From positions 2,771,001 through 2,835,000 of the forward strand of contig NC_134681.1 of assembly GCF_024713945.1 (NCBI RefSeq): 64,000 nucleotides of DNA, given 5' to 3'. A model generated the notes under the pieces. The model did no database searches. It saw nothing but the letters and a program-made list of their open reading frames with translations, and was not told the origin of the DNA. Every line of letters starts with the position of its first letter. Position 1 is the first letter of the stretch. Positions 1 through 13,654 of this stretch are shown here, in pieces. The translations under genes were made by a program, and so were the position numbers. Origin of the DNA: Dermatophagoides farinae (Eukaryota > Arthropoda > Arachnida > Sarcoptiformes > Pyroglyphidae).

Positions 1-2945
1 GATGTGATACGGACCATCAATGAACATGCATTCATCACGAATGAATATCCAATCATATTATCGGTGGAAAATCATTGTTCATTGCCACAGCAACGTTATA
101 TGGCCAATATTTTTTGCGAGATATTCGGCCATAATCTGCTTTCGAAACCATTGGACAAAAATGACCGTGAAATGCCCTCACCGAATCAATTGAAACGAAA
201 GATTATTATTAAACATAAAAAATTGCCAGAATCAACAGTTTCAAATCAGGATACCATTGAAACTGTCACCGAAAATATCGATTTCGATCCGGCAAATTCA
301 ATCAAAAGTGGTCGAATTTATCTGGAATGTGACGGTCTAGCTGATGAAACAAAAGAATGGCGACCATTCTATTTGATGCTTACACAGACAAATGTGCTAC
401 ATTATTTCGAAGAGAATCCAATGAATAGTAGTGATCACGTTACCACTGGAAATCTGATTGATTTGAATTTTGGCGATGATGATGATGACGATGATGAGCA
501 ACCATTACTGCGTAAAGATCATCATGAACATTACGATTATTTAGCCGCATTCAGTGGTCAAAATAATCATGGTTATGCTGTACAACTCACGGTGGCCAAA
601 ATGAAATCATTCTCTGTGGATGAATTACATTTTGATGAACCATGGTTCCATGGCCGTTTACCTGGTGGCCGTCAACAGGCTGAACAATTAATCCATGATA
701 TTCCGGCTAAAGTGGACGGATTATTTTTAGTGCGTGATTCCAGCACTTTTATCGGTGATTATACACTATCGTTATGGTATAATGGCAAAGTGCATCATTG
801 TCGTATCAAAGAGAAACGTTTTGCACAAGGAAAAGTTAAATATTATCTTATCGATTCGGTCATGTTTGAAACACTCTACTATCTGGTCACTTATTATCAA
901 TCGAATCCATTGAAATCGCCAGAAATGACCGTACTGTTATCGGAACCTGTCCCGCCTTGCATTTACTGTGATGACAAAGAATGGTTTAATCCACAAGTTT
1001 GTAAAGATCGTGCTGAAGATCTCTTACGTCGTGTATGGTTTGATGGTGCATTTCTTGTACGTCGCAGTGAACAAGAAGATCGATGTTTTTCCATATCGTT
1101 TCGTGCTGAAGGTAAAATCAAACATTGTCGTATACGTCGTGAAGGTCGATTATTTGTTATTCATCAGAAGAAATTCGAAACACTTAACCATTTGATTGCC
1201 TATTATCATCGAACACCGTTGTATAAGAATACGATGTTGAGAAAAGCAATCAATCCGGAGATTGTGACCAAAATCGGTCATGAACCCTGTGAAACGGACA
1301 TTGGCTATTTGGATACATTCCAAACAACCATTCCTCGTGATGACATTCAAAATCGCTCATTTATGGTCAAAGCTCTTTATGATTATCGAGCCCAACGATT
1401 TGATGAATTATCGTTTTGTAAACATGCAATCATAACCAATGTCGTTAAACATGAAAGTGGTTGGTGGCGTGGTGACTATGGTGGCAAAAAACAGCATTGG
1501 TTTCCGGCCAATTTCGTACAGGAAATTATTCAATGTTCTAATTATGATGATGGTGGTGGTGGTGATATATCAATAACTCACCATGATAATAATGGTAATG
1601 ATCAGCTACAACAACAACAACAACAACCACAACTGATGACAAAAGGATCAGTAAACATGACCGGTGCAACTATAACAATGATTAGATCAACAACGATTTC
1701 AAATGCTTTTCAAATCGATTTTTGTCGATCGTCCACCAGAAATCAGCTCCCATATCTCCGAATCGGTAGTGATAGTCGAGAGGAATTACAAGATTGGATT
1801 GTAAAATTACAAGAAGCTTCTTCGGCTACCACCGATGACCTGATAATGAAACGTAGATCGAATGATTATGTGATTGAGAAAAATTTCCGTATTGCTCATG
1901 AATTATCCGATTTGATCATATATTGTCGAGCTGTGCCATTTGTGCCTGAACGTATGGGAAATTGCACCGAAATGAGTTCATTATCGGAAACGAAAATTGA
2001 AAAATGGCTAGCAACAAACATGTGCAAATTGCTTATCGGTTATAATATAAATCAATTTACACGTGTTTATCCAAAAGGTAGCCGTATTGATTCATCGAAT
2101 TATGATCCAATCAAGTTATGGAATTGTTCCGTACAATTGGCCGCCCTTAACTATCAGACACCAGATCGTGCAATGCAATTGAATCAGGCAAAATTTCAAT
2201 TAATGAACGGTGCATGTGGTTATATTCTACGGCCGCAATTCATGTTTGATCCGACATTCACTCCATATGATCCAAATTGTCTGGCAAAATTAGCTGTCGA
2301 TACATGGATCGTGGCCGTTCGTGTGATCTGTGGTCGTCATCTAACGAAATCTCGTGGTCGTGGTGGTGTTATAAGTCCATTTGTTGAAGTGGAGATTATC
2401 GGCACTGAATATGATTCAACTAAATGCAAAACAGTCACCATAAGTAAGTTGTCATTGTTGATTACATATATGATATATGATGAATTGATGATGATGACTT
2501 TATTTCCATTACAAAACAGATGATAATGGCTTGAATCCATATTGGAATCAATCGTTTGTCTTGTCTGTTCGTTGTCCACAATTAGCTTTCATACGATTCA
2601 TCGTATGTGATGAGGATGTATTTGGTGAGCCCACACAAATTGGTCATGGAACCTATCCATTGATGGCCATTCGACAAGGTTTTCGCTGTATGCGATTGAA
2701 AAATGAACACTCGGAAGAATTAGAAATGGCTGCCATTCTAGTGCATATCAAAATCGATATACTAGCCACTGGTAACAATAATCATGTGAGTTGTTTTCTC
2801 TTTCAATTCATTTCAATTTATCAATCTTAATTTTTCTTGTTTTTTCTCTACTTGACCTTGACTCTACACATAAATCACAATGAACACGTGATGCATGATA
2901 CATTTTGCGCAGAAAAAGGACCGTCCATCGACTAATCGTAAATAA
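1..2945 (+). CDS. sl (PLCG-like): Phospholipase C-gamma (3' part, three exons seen)
   Basis: This enzyme hydrolyses PIP2 to IP3 and diacylglycerol downstream of tyrosine kinases. The gene enters from the left edge, open at base 1. Exons are 1-2443, 2520-2785 and 2913-2945, with GT-AG introns of 76 and 127 bp that keep frame. Visible order in the partial protein: end of the PI-PLC X box (residues 1-65, with metal-site Glu in SVENHCS and phosphate-binding IIKHKK), split PH first half, N-SH2 (about 213-310, FLVRDSS), C-SH2 (about 328-425, FLVRRSE), SH3 (about 454-507, ALYDY), an Asp/Gly/Gln-rich linker, PH second half (about 550-610), Y box (about 633-757) and C2 (from about 767, continuing through exon 2). 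The double SH2-SH3 insert between X and Y occurs only in the gamma class. The last exon adds a short basic tail. The N-terminal PH, EF hands and catalytic histidines lie outside the window. Symbol follows Drosophila small wing. Confidence 0.95.
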
Positions 2946-3269
2946 ATGATAAATGATTTATATTTTTGTTTTGCTGGTTTTGTTCATTTTTTGTATATTC
3001 GATTCATGATGAAAAATAAACATCAACCTGTGTTGTAAACTGGAATGAACCAGTGATTGGCTGGAAGCATGAATGTTTTGAAAACTAAACCCAGCTGGTG
3101 GTTTGCTTTATTGTTGTTTTGTTCTCCAAAACTGAACAGAGGATATAATATGGTGTTTGCGTGTGTCTAGTGTTCTCAACAAGTTTTTGTTTCTTAGCTC
3201 GTTGATAATGATGATGTGATCACATTGTTGGTGCGACTTTGTCTTATGATTACTGGAATTTGAATAAGA
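2946..3269. other. PLC-gamma 3' flank and intergenic spacer
   Basis: Noncoding spacer between two genes on the same strand. It contains an AATAAA at 3015-3020, about 70 bp after the PLC-gamma stop, which fits as its polyadenylation signal. The rest must hold the promoter and 5' leader of the P450 gene. No other feature is visible. Confidence 0.6.
3015..3020 (+). terminator. Putative poly(A) signal of the PLC-gamma gene
   Basis: A canonical AATAAA hexamer lies 70 bp downstream of the stop codon, in the expected orientation. It is assigned by position only. Confidence 0.5.
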
Positions 3270-4873
3270 ATGAAAATCTCAATACGATTCGGTTCAAAAT
3301 GTCGTTTCGGGTCATTATCATCATCGACGTTATCATCGACTACAAATGTGATCGATGATGGTCGAGAACAAGTGAAATCATTCAAAGAGATACCCGGTCC
3401 TAAAGCATTGCCATTAATAGGTAATCTATGGCGATATCTACCGATAATTGGTCAATATAGTCTTGAACGTTTGTATGAAAATGGTCATTATAATCTAACA
3501 CATTATGGCACAATTGTACGTGAAGAGATCACTGCAAAGCATAAGATTGTACATTTATTTGATCCAGATCATATGGAATCAATGTTTCGACAACAACAAT
3601 ATCCATATCGTCGTAGTCATCGAGCATTGATCAAATATCGCCATGAACGATCGGACAGATATCAATCTGGTGGTATATTCCCAGAGAATGGTGATGAATG
3701 GAAACGTTTACGTGATCTGTTCAAACATTATTTTCTTCGTCCCAATTGTATTCATGTTTATGATCGACAATTGAATGAAATTGTTAGCGACTTAATCCTC
3801 TCTATACGATATGAACGAGATGAATCAACCGGCCATTTGGACGATGATTTTCAACAATTTCTTTATCGTTGGTCATTGGAAAGTATTTGTTCGATCATGT
3901 TGGATGCTCGCATTGGATGTTTAGATCGGAACAATCAAGATGGCGCTAACATGATTGAAGGTGGTCATAAAACACTGTATGCTGTAATGAGAACCGAATT
4001 ATATGATGGTTGGCAATCACGAGCTACAAAAGATTATCAATGTTTAGTCGAAGGACAAGATCTAATGGCCAAAGTTGTGGAAAAATATCTCAACAAACGA
4101 ATCGAACAGATAGAATTGGACGGAAATGGAGGCAAAACAACAACAACAACAATTGTTGGCCAATTGATTCGTGATCCAAAAATCACACGAAAAGATCTGT
4201 TTGGAATCGTAATGGATTTTGTTTTCGCCGGTATCGATACAACATCCATTACAGCTGGTTTTACATTGTATTTTTTGGCTAAAAATCCAAACCTTCAACA
4301 ACGATTATTTCAAGAAGTTGATCAAGTTTTAGGCAGTGATGGCTTTTTTAAAGGTAAATGATTGATGATTGAATGAATGATTGCAATTGATTCCATTTCA
4401 TTTGAATTGAATGGCTTTTCATTTCAGCCCAACATTTCAACCATACACCATTGTTGAAAGCATGCGTGAAAGAAACACTACGATTGCGACCCATATCGAT
4501 TGGTGTTGGACGTTTAGCGACGAATGATATGATAATTGGTGGTTATCATGTGCCAAAAGATACGATGATTATAACACAGAATCAGGTTGCATGCCGTCAA
4601 GCGGCATATTATCCACGGCCGAATGATTATGATCCAGATCGTTGGATCGGATCAACTCGTAGTCGTCACCATCGTTATCTATACATACCGTTTGGACATG
4701 GTACACGAATGTGTCTAGGTCGTCGTATTGCCGAACTTGAGCTATACATTTTGTTGGCCAATATTGTTCACCAATTTCGGCTGGAATGTTGTCCACATTA
4801 TGATATTGGACAACGAACACGACTCATCAATTTACCGGATCGTCCGATAAAATTACGATTCATTGATCGATGA
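3270..4873 (+). CDS. CYP302A1-like: Mitochondrial-clan cytochrome P450, CYP302A1 (disembodied)-like
   Basis: A heme monooxygenase of 509 residues encoded by 3270-4353 and 4428-4873; the 74-bp intron splits one Ala codon. Visible hallmarks: a Ser/Arg-rich, acid-poor N-terminus suited to mitochondrial import, the proline hinge (IPGPKALPLIG, about residue 43), I-helix AGIDTTS (about 320), K-helix ETLRLR (about 375), and heme loop FGHGTRMCLG with the thiolate Cys near 456. The wording around the hinge (YLPIIGQYS) and the later YRRSHRAL stretch resemble insect disembodied, the C22-hydroxylase of ecdysteroid synthesis. If so, it acts in the mitochondrial inner membrane of steroid-making cells. Another mitochondrial-clan P450 (CYP12/49/301/314/315 type) is possible. 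The first in-frame ATG before the targeting region was taken as start. Clan assignment is firmer than the ortholog name. Confidence 0.8.
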
Positions 4874-4968
4874 ATTTTACACTGAATTTTTCGTTTAACT
4901 TTTTTTTTCTTTTATTTCTTTCATTGTACGACATTACAACAAAGTGATGATGATGATGATGAAAATAG

Positions 4969-4974
4969 AATAAA
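4969..4974 (+). terminator. Putative poly(A) signal of the P450 gene
   Basis: An AATAAA hexamer lies 96 bp after the P450 stop codon on the coding strand. It is assigned by position only. Confidence 0.5.
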
Positions 4975-6305
4975 ATCTGAAATTATGGAAAACATTTAAC
5001 AAACAGACAGATATATCTCTGCGGTAGAGCATTATTTCATTGTGTACAGTGGGGCTGTTAGTGTAATAAATGTTATTTTTCATTGTCCATAAATATGTAA
5101 CTGATGTAACTGATGCAACTGATGTATCATGTCATGGCAACTAGAAAATTGTGTTGATGATAGTTTATAATTGATGTGGCCATCAATGAATGGAGAAATG
5201 AACGAAATAAAAATTTAACAGTGAAGCACAAATTCAACAAGCATAAAATGTATGGAAAACAATGTTAATGAAAAAACGTTTGTCTTTTCTTCATGTTTCA
5301 GCCAATTAAAATGATTGATGATTGATGATGATGAAAAACAATTGCAATGAATTTGTTCGATCATTTTCTCGAAACTTGGTCTTTGTTGTTTATTTGAATG
5401 AAATGGAATTGTTTCCTGATTTGGTCATCAATGTTGTCGATTAGCCACTAATTGAAATTGATGATGAAATTAATTAGTGAAACAATGTCTATGTTATGTT
5501 ATGATGATGAATCTATTGAAAATTCGAATGAAAATGGAGCACCAATATGAATTCAAGTCTGATTCATTCATCGTTGATTCATTAAATTGACCTAATCAAA
5601 TTGACAAATACAAAATGGCTGATGATAGATTAAAAACAAAGTGAAAAAGATAAATTCCACTATCGATGACTTGTCACTCGTTTGAATAGAAAATGACTTG
5701 GAAAAACTGAATTAACCGGAACCACATATGATGAGTATTACACACAGGTAGGCCAGCCGTGTGTGTGCACTCGTCATGAAATGGCGATGATGAACAAAAG
5801 AAAAATATTAAATAATAACCACCACTCTCTTGCATTGGTTATGGCTATGTATGCTTGATCTATGGTTTTTTGCATTTGAGTAGTCGAAATCGTACAAAGC
5901 AAAATAGTAGAAAAGAAAATTGAAACAAAATCAAACATGATGATCTTGGATCCATCGTCATTCCATATTTGTTTGAGAGACAGAGACAGACAGAGAGAGT
6001 GAAGAATGTGTTTGTGTGTGGGAGTGTGAAACATGATGATTCGACAGCAAAAAAACCCATTTCCATATCCATTGATTGAAGGAACCAAGAAAACTGTACA
6101 AAACTGAAATATAATTTGTTTGATGTGTCAAAAATCTACAAATGAATGGAGTGGAAGAATGAGTTTTGTTACTTGGTGATTGTGTTGCATACAATATAAA
6201 GGTAATCATACCTTTGATGATCAATTGAACAATGATGACTGGATGACTGAGTATGATGATGATAATGATCACAATTTTTCGTTTTCTTCTCACAAATGTT
6301 GCCAT
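4975..6305. other. Intergenic region between convergent P450 and DIRAS genes
   Basis: About 1.3 kb of AT-rich DNA with scattered GATGAT runs between two genes that converge on it. I see no coding region with family features. Short hydrophobic reading frames on the minus strand near 5.8-6.3 kb are Ser/Phe-rich and look random. It should hold the 3' untranslated regions of both genes. Confidence 0.6.
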
Positions 6306-7070
6306 TCACATCATTATGCAATGGCCTTTAAGTTTTTCCTTTCGTATCTGAGACCTAGTCTTTTTTAGATCCATTCTTAACGACATGTTTCTTGTTTTAT
6401 CCATCGATAGTAATTCCTATGATGATTGTTGGAGGTGAAATCAAATTGAATGATTAGTGATAAGTAATTAGTAATTAGTGATTAGTGATTAGTAACTAGT
6501 AATTGAAATACCTGAAACGCTTCGTGTACATTATGGCCAGTTTTAGCCGAAGTTTCAATATAACCACATCCTTTTAATATTTTGGAACAATATTCTTGAG
6601 CATAATCGGCGGTCACTTCTCGTTGACCTTCTTCATCACATTTATTGCCTACCAAAATTAATGGTATTGTGTCATTATCATTTTGTTTGGTGTCGAATAT
6701 TTCTCGATAGATATGGTTCAATTCCTCTAGACTTTGTTTGGATGTAACACTAAAGACAAGCATGAATGCATGTCCTTTGGTTATGTTCAAACGTTGCATA
6801 GCGGGAAATTGATGTGAACCGGTCGTATCGGTTATTTGTAGTGTGCATACGTTCTTGTTACACGATATCACTTGACGATATGTATCTTCAATGGTTGGTA
6901 TGTAGGCATCACGGAATGTTCCTTTCAATAATTAATGGATTTCCATTCATAAATTCAATTCAACTAACAAGCAAATATTTACCTTTCACAAACCGTAACA
7001 CAAGGCTTGATTTGCCAACACCACCGGCGCCAAATACAACCACACGATAATCATTGCTTTGTTCGGGCAT
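6306..7070 (-). CDS. DIRAS2-like: DIRAS-family Ras-like GTPase (complete, three exons)
   Basis: A 202-residue Ras-superfamily GTPase at the plasma membrane, close to vertebrate DIRAS1/2 (198-199 residues). Exons in transcript order: 7070-6983, 6921-6512 and 6416-6306, with introns of 61 and 95 bp; the first splits a Gly codon and the second is phase 0. Motifs: P-loop GAGGVGKS (14-21), effector TIEDTYRQ, G3 DTTGS (61-65), G4 NKCD, G5 ETSAK. The short last exon is easily missed: it gives a basic tail ending RKEKLKG and the CaaX box CIMM, predicting prenylation. Ser65 at the Ras Gln61 position is typical of DIRAS and explains the family's low GTP hydrolysis. The start [14 protein letters not shown] matches the family N-terminus exactly. 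Function in mites is inferred from vertebrate relatives, where DIRAS antagonises Ras/Rap signalling. Confidence 0.95.
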
Positions 7071-10000
7071 ATTTTTTCTTTTCTTTTCTTTTCTTTTGTT
7101 TTCTTTTGTTTTTTGTTTTGTTTAGTTTGAAAAATTGTTTTTGTTGTCAACGACGAATCTCGATCATTCAATGTTTGGTTCAATTTTTTGCTTGGATGAA
7201 TAATTCTGGAACCAGGCCACAATCATCTATGATGTTATGTGTTTAATCTTGTTTTTGATTCTAAAAAGAGAAAAAAGCGAAACAAAAATTCAAATCAAAC
7301 TCAGTGAAACATGGTGAATAAAGAAGGCGATATGATAGGCCTAGTTGAATGTTTTGTTAGAAAGTAATTCATTATCATTATTCTTTTGTTCGTGACTATG
7401 AATTTGGAATTAGCGATGATTAAAAAAGAAGTAAAAATTGAATAGAGAATCAAATTGAACCGTAAAAAACCTGAATGCCAAAGTCGACTAATAATTTGTA
7501 AGGTAACTCTCTCATCATCACTCTCATTCATTCTATAGGAATAATCATTTTCAAAAGGCAACAAACAAACCAACACAACAGAAACATTGATCCAGACAGT
7601 AGAGAATGTTACTATTTGTTCGAAATTTTTCAATTTACAACATGATAACGCAACAACCGGTTATGGAACAATGAAAAGAAGAAAGAACTTGGCCAGCATG
7701 TTTCAGACACACATAGAGTATTCGAATGGAAAAATGAACACTCGCACAAACGGTACATTTCGGATTCGTTGATCTGTTAGTTGGTTGAATAGGTCGTAAC
7801 GCATGCGTTTTTTCAAATCTGTTTTCTTTTATTTTTTGGATCATCAATTTTTGTGTTTGTATGTTATGTGTGTGTGTGTGTGTGTGTGTACTGTAGTCAG
7901 TATTTTGATCCCGAACATAAAACTGAGAATCGGTTATCGGTTATATAACACAATAACATACGTACCAATCAATAAAACCCTGACAAATATAAATCAAAAG
8001 GACAAGAAAGTTTATTGCCCAAAATTACATCATCATCATACTGCTACTATATGATTAGCTAGCGAACATGTGATTATGTAATTCGTTCTCTTCATTCTAT
8101 TGAATTCCGGTTAATTCGAGTCCATAATTGACATGCAATTTATGAGTTTCGTCAATAATTTTGACATTTTGACATTTGAATTCATTCTCTGTGTGCGTGA
8201 GAGACAAATGACTAATGACTAATGACTAAGGACTAATTAAACTTTTATTACATGTATATATTCCGGACACATGTAATAATCCATGTTACATAATTCGATC
8301 ATCGGATCATAATGTCAAAGTTAGGTGATGGGCAACAAGTGTGGTGAATTTTTCATTCACCGATAATATATAAATAGGAATGAAATGAAATCAGAACCTT
8401 ACAACTCATCATTAGCAATAGAGCAGACAAACAAACAAAAAATTGGGCCAACTTTTGCCGGAAAGAAAGCAAGCAAAAGAAAACTCGTTGGGTTCTAGGA
8501 AAAAAGAATCAATCCATCTATCCATCTATCTATGGAAATGATGTTATGCGTTGCGACGAAATCATTTTATTTCAGATGAATCCATGAATGAATGAATGAA
8601 TCATATCCACCATATCCATTTCGAGGGCTTAAAATCGATTCACAAATGTGTGTGTGTGTGTGTGTGTACATGCACATGTATATCAACTGAGAAACAACAA
8701 ACAGAAAATATTGGTGATAACAAAAAACGTAATACTGAGAAATGAGTCAAAATCAGCATCGATGACTAATAAATGACTCATTCTGAACAATAATGTTTCG
8801 ATTGATAAATGATGACAAAATCTGTATTACTGCAAAATTGGTTGAACATGGCTTTCGATCATCATCATTGTTTATTTGCTAGTTAGTGAATCATGTGAAA
8901 ATGCTGGTTATATTCATTATTCATATTTATTTATGAATAACGACAAGATGATTGTGATAGTGGAAGATTGGATTCATCACCATGATCTCGAAGAACATTG
9001 AAAAATTGACTTGTTTGGCCATCTCATGTAAGTAGAAAAAGGATTTTTTTCAATTGAGAAATGAGATAATTTGATGAACATTGTAGCTTTTAAATAGAAA
9101 TATTAAATTAGTCAAATTAGAATTGATTATGATTATTATTGAATGTTACTATTTTTTTGTTTATTTTCATGAACTGAAAAATATTTGTTCCGTTTCCTGT
9201 TGTGAGCCAATTTTTGGTATGTAGTTTGTTGGGCGGAATCCTTAGTTTATATGTAATCAATTATCGGCCTATACACACATGTTTTTAACTTGATGTTCAT
9301 GATTAGCAACATTTGGACCATGTTGGCTGTTTGTTTAGAATTGTAATTCTTGCCATTCATTGTGCTATTATTAAATTATGCTATTCATTCACTGCTGGGA
9401 TTTAGTTTTGTCATGTATGGGTGTTTGTTTGGTTGCATCTTTTTTTTCTCTTTTTTGGTGATTATTCGATTATTAATTCAAGCAACCAACGAACAAACAA
9501 CATTTGTTTATTTATCCACTGTTTTTCTCGTTTTTTTGTTGATGTTATTTATCCAGCATCATCAACCATTTAACCATTTTAAAGATCATATGATGACAAG
9601 TGAAAAAAAACAACAACAATTACAATGATGATGCTGGTGGTGGTGACAGAAACAACAAAGAGAAATGAAAAGCCCATAATGATATTCTGTATTATAATCA
9701 CCTACACACAGTGAGTAAATCAAGAAGTAAAAAATTCCACCAACAATAGCGCAAGGAATAATGTGGCGAAGAATGCAAGCCGTTTCATGTTTCATGTGTC
9801 ATATAAAATCCTAGTGCAATTCATTTCTACATGAATTAATCCCTTTATTTCACACTGTGTGAGTGCATGTTGTTTACTAGTCGATTCAAGGTCAATGATT
9901 CAATCATTCGCTTGGCTAAATTGTTTTGTTATAATTTGACTTTATGAAAATTTTCAAGCCCGACGATTGCAATACGTTGCAATACTGACCAATATGATTC

Positions 10001-10246
10001 CATTGTTGAATTTAAATTTTGTTGAATGATTCATTTTCTATTATTTTCTTTTGTTTTGTTTTTGACATTGAATTTGACTCTGTTGTCGAACATCTGTGCC
10101 ATGCTTGATCGGTCATTGTGAGAATAACTTGGTCCAACTAACCTAATGGATTGACTATGGAATAATTTGAATACATGATAGACACACAGGTGTAATCGAT
10201 AGATAAACAAACATTGTTATAGAATATTCTGCCAGACAAAACCGAC

Positions 10247-10514
<268 letters not shown>

Positions 10515-13500
10515 ATGTGGTCATCATAGTGAAAGTTTTGTTTACAAATTCCATGAATGAACTTGAATGAATGAAAAAAAAACTTTTGCATTTTTGAAAC
10601 AACAAACGATGTGCAAAATGAAAGTAAGAAAAAAAATTAAAATTCTTCTCAATAAATCTTATGTAGCAGGGAGCAACAGTGATGACGAAAAAAATTTACG
10701 AAAACTTGAGATTCTGGTTGTGTTATTTAGATATTTTCTGGCCAACAAGCCCCCCCCTCTTCTGTTCACCATTTTACATTGTCCACATAAACTGTACACA
10801 TGAATGAACATTTTCAACACACACACACGCACAGAGAGAAATTCATCGATCAATCATCACCGATTCTTATTACACACACACACACACATTTGACTGGTAA
10901 TGTTTTTGCTGTAGGATTTATTTGCTGGAATTTGTCATATAAATTATATCGCTATATTGACATTGAACTTGTAAGCATGGTATCTGTCTTGTGATATTGA
11001 GTGTTCGATTCGTTGCAATATTGTTTGATGAACTCAATAGTACCAAGTGATGAGAAATCCGATTATCATCATACGGATTTGTGCCTAAAAAAGATGAAGA
11101 GAAATTTGTTTTGTCCACCATTCCAACATACACGAATCGATTCGTGTAACATTATTCTAGTGAACCTAACAAGAATTTGAAATTATTTCATTCTTATTCT
11201 CACGTTTCTGGCTTTACTCATTGAGCTATCAACACATTTTCGATGATCATTATGTCCAAAGATACCGGACTGAATGAATGCACAAAGTGGCACGTGAGTT
11301 ATTATTATAATGATGATGATCAACGTGAACAACAAATAAAACAATAACTATAACAATACATTGTTGAAAAGAGAGAATGATACAGTGAACAGAATTATTA
11401 ATATGCATTCCGGAAATTGCATCACAATAATGTAACCAAACACAGTGAATAATTGAATAATTGAATTTAATTGCTGAAATGTTGGAATGTTATTACAAAA
11501 CTGGTATGTACTTTACAAATTACCAATTGGCATAAAATCGGATAAAATTTGGACAATGAGCATCATGATTGATGAGCAGCGACAAATTCAATTGAATCAA
11601 TGGTTAGATTATGGTTTATATGAATCACTATTGAGTCATGCATTGATTTATATGGTAGCCATAGGCATTGTTGTTGCTATTAATGGTCATCATTTCATTT
11701 CATCTCTATCAATAGCGAATATTTTATCGTTCAGAGAGTAAACAGTTTGTGTGCAATGTATCTGTTGGAAATCATTTTTCAATATTTGGCTTCTTCATTC
11801 TCTTGGAATCGCATTCCATTGAATGTTGCTCGATTGTGCAACAATGAATGTGTTATTTTTCCAGTTAATGATGATGACAATAGAGAGATAGAGAGTGAGA
11901 GTGAAAAACTAACAAAAATGTCCCTATAGGGACAAAATATTTATCTCGAATTAGAATCTATTCGGAAAAATCGAAATGAAAACAAATTGCAGGAGTCAAA
12001 ATAGAAATAGAACTATCGAAACTGATTTCGTTTGAATGATCCATTCTAAATTATGATATATGCCATATGACAAATGATGATGATGAATATAATTCTCTTT
12101 TGAAATGAACTTGCCAATCCTCATGAATGTCGTAAACAATCGACACTCAGATAGTATGGATATCCGGTTTCATTAGTGAATGAGAGACTGATGATTTGAT
12201 CATTTTGTCGCTCCATTTGAATTATATACATCTTGACTGTATTGTATGATTATGTAATTGAAAACCAATTTCGTTTCCTTCTTTTTTGTCTATAGAATAT
12301 AATCACGAATGAAGGGAAAACCTTTCAACACCTTTTTATTGCACACATCACAGGTGTGCAATAAAAACTAGGCCATCCTGGCAAATAATAATTGGAAAAT
12401 GGAACGGGAGAAAATAAAAATTTCACGAGACCGGCTTTGACAAATGGAAATTTTCAATTTTCTTGCATGCACATGGATAGATTACAATGTGGCCACACGA
12501 ACATCATACATTGGCTGACGGCTTTTGTCGTTGATGTTGTGAATGAAGGAATGGAAAAAAGACTTACATTTTTGTCGTGATTGTTTCCACTTGAAAGTGA
12601 ATATAATAATATTCTTTGCAATTTGAAACGTTGATTGAATTGATGTTGCTTTTTCCATCATTTTTATTGTCGCCGTTGATTTTGTGATTGTTGGTCTCCA
12701 TGCGTGTTGAAGATGAAGCGAAAAAAAACAGAATCAAAAGCACAAAGTGATGAATTGTCCTCTCATTTACATGTTTTTGTTGTTTTATTACCATTTTTAT
12801 GTGGCAAATTGCCGGCAATTTGGCAAACAAGCAATTTATTATTGCTTTTATGGAGCCCATTAACCTGGGCTGAAATTGGTTGCAACCGAAACGGAATGGA
12901 ATTGAATGGAATTGAATTGAATTGATTGGCTCCAATTTTGGCCATTCAATAGATGAAGAGCGAAAGCGAGACTATTCAAATATTTAAACTGACAGTAAAT
13001 TTACAGTTGAAAAAAGGTTTCATCATTTGAATGAAAGGAAAATCTGAGCATCCGATTCAAGTGTTGTTTGTATTGTGATGACTATGGAATTTCACTCAAA
13101 CAGTGGTGACAACATTGATTATGACCAAATGGAATTTGGTCCAATGCAAACACCACCACCGTTGAAGATGAATGCACTTGAAGTAAACAAATAAGATGAA
13201 AACTTTTATCTCAAATCAAATATTTCAATGACGACCAGAAGGAGAGGAAAAACTTTTTGATTCGTTTTCGAAAACATTTGGAGCCGATGAACGAATAAAT
13301 AAATACATAGTGAACAAATGTATGGCACAACCAAAAGCAAAACAAACTGAACAGTCACATAGTAATAGAATTTGGTCACAAGGTATTCACATTTCACTTT
13401 TCTTTCATTTTCCCTTGAAAATCATTGATCATTGATTCTGTTTATCTTATTTTACGTTAATTTATTGAAAAAATTTCAACTTGTTCATTCATTCATTTAT

Positions 13501-13594
13501 TCATTCATTCATTCATTCGTGTGTCTATGACTCGATAGTATTTATACGAAAACCAGAGTAATGGGAAAGATCCAAGAAATCAAGAATGAATAGT

Positions 13595-13598
<4 letters not shown>

Positions 13599-13645
<47 letters not shown>

Positions 13646-13654
13646 AAGAGAGAG
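13599..13654. repeat. Compound (GT)n-(AG)n microsatellite
   Basis: A GT dinucleotide run (13599-13626) passes directly into an AG run ending near 13654, with one AAAG interruption. It lies in the gene-poor region. Confidence 0.9.

Noticed and set aside
5010-5045. tRNA A-box-like string (CTGCGGTAGAGCATT) after the P450 gene
   Set aside because: No T-arm box B (GGTTCRANYCC) at the right distance and no acceptor-stem pairing was found.
9350-9628. Hydrophobic 92-codon frame that could be a small membrane protein
   Set aside because: Phe/Leu content follows from T-rich DNA; no splice, domain or codon-pattern support.
11487-11741. 84-codon frame with one hydrophobic stretch
   Set aside because: Plausible at first sight, but there is no family resemblance and comparable frames are common in this AT-rich DNA.
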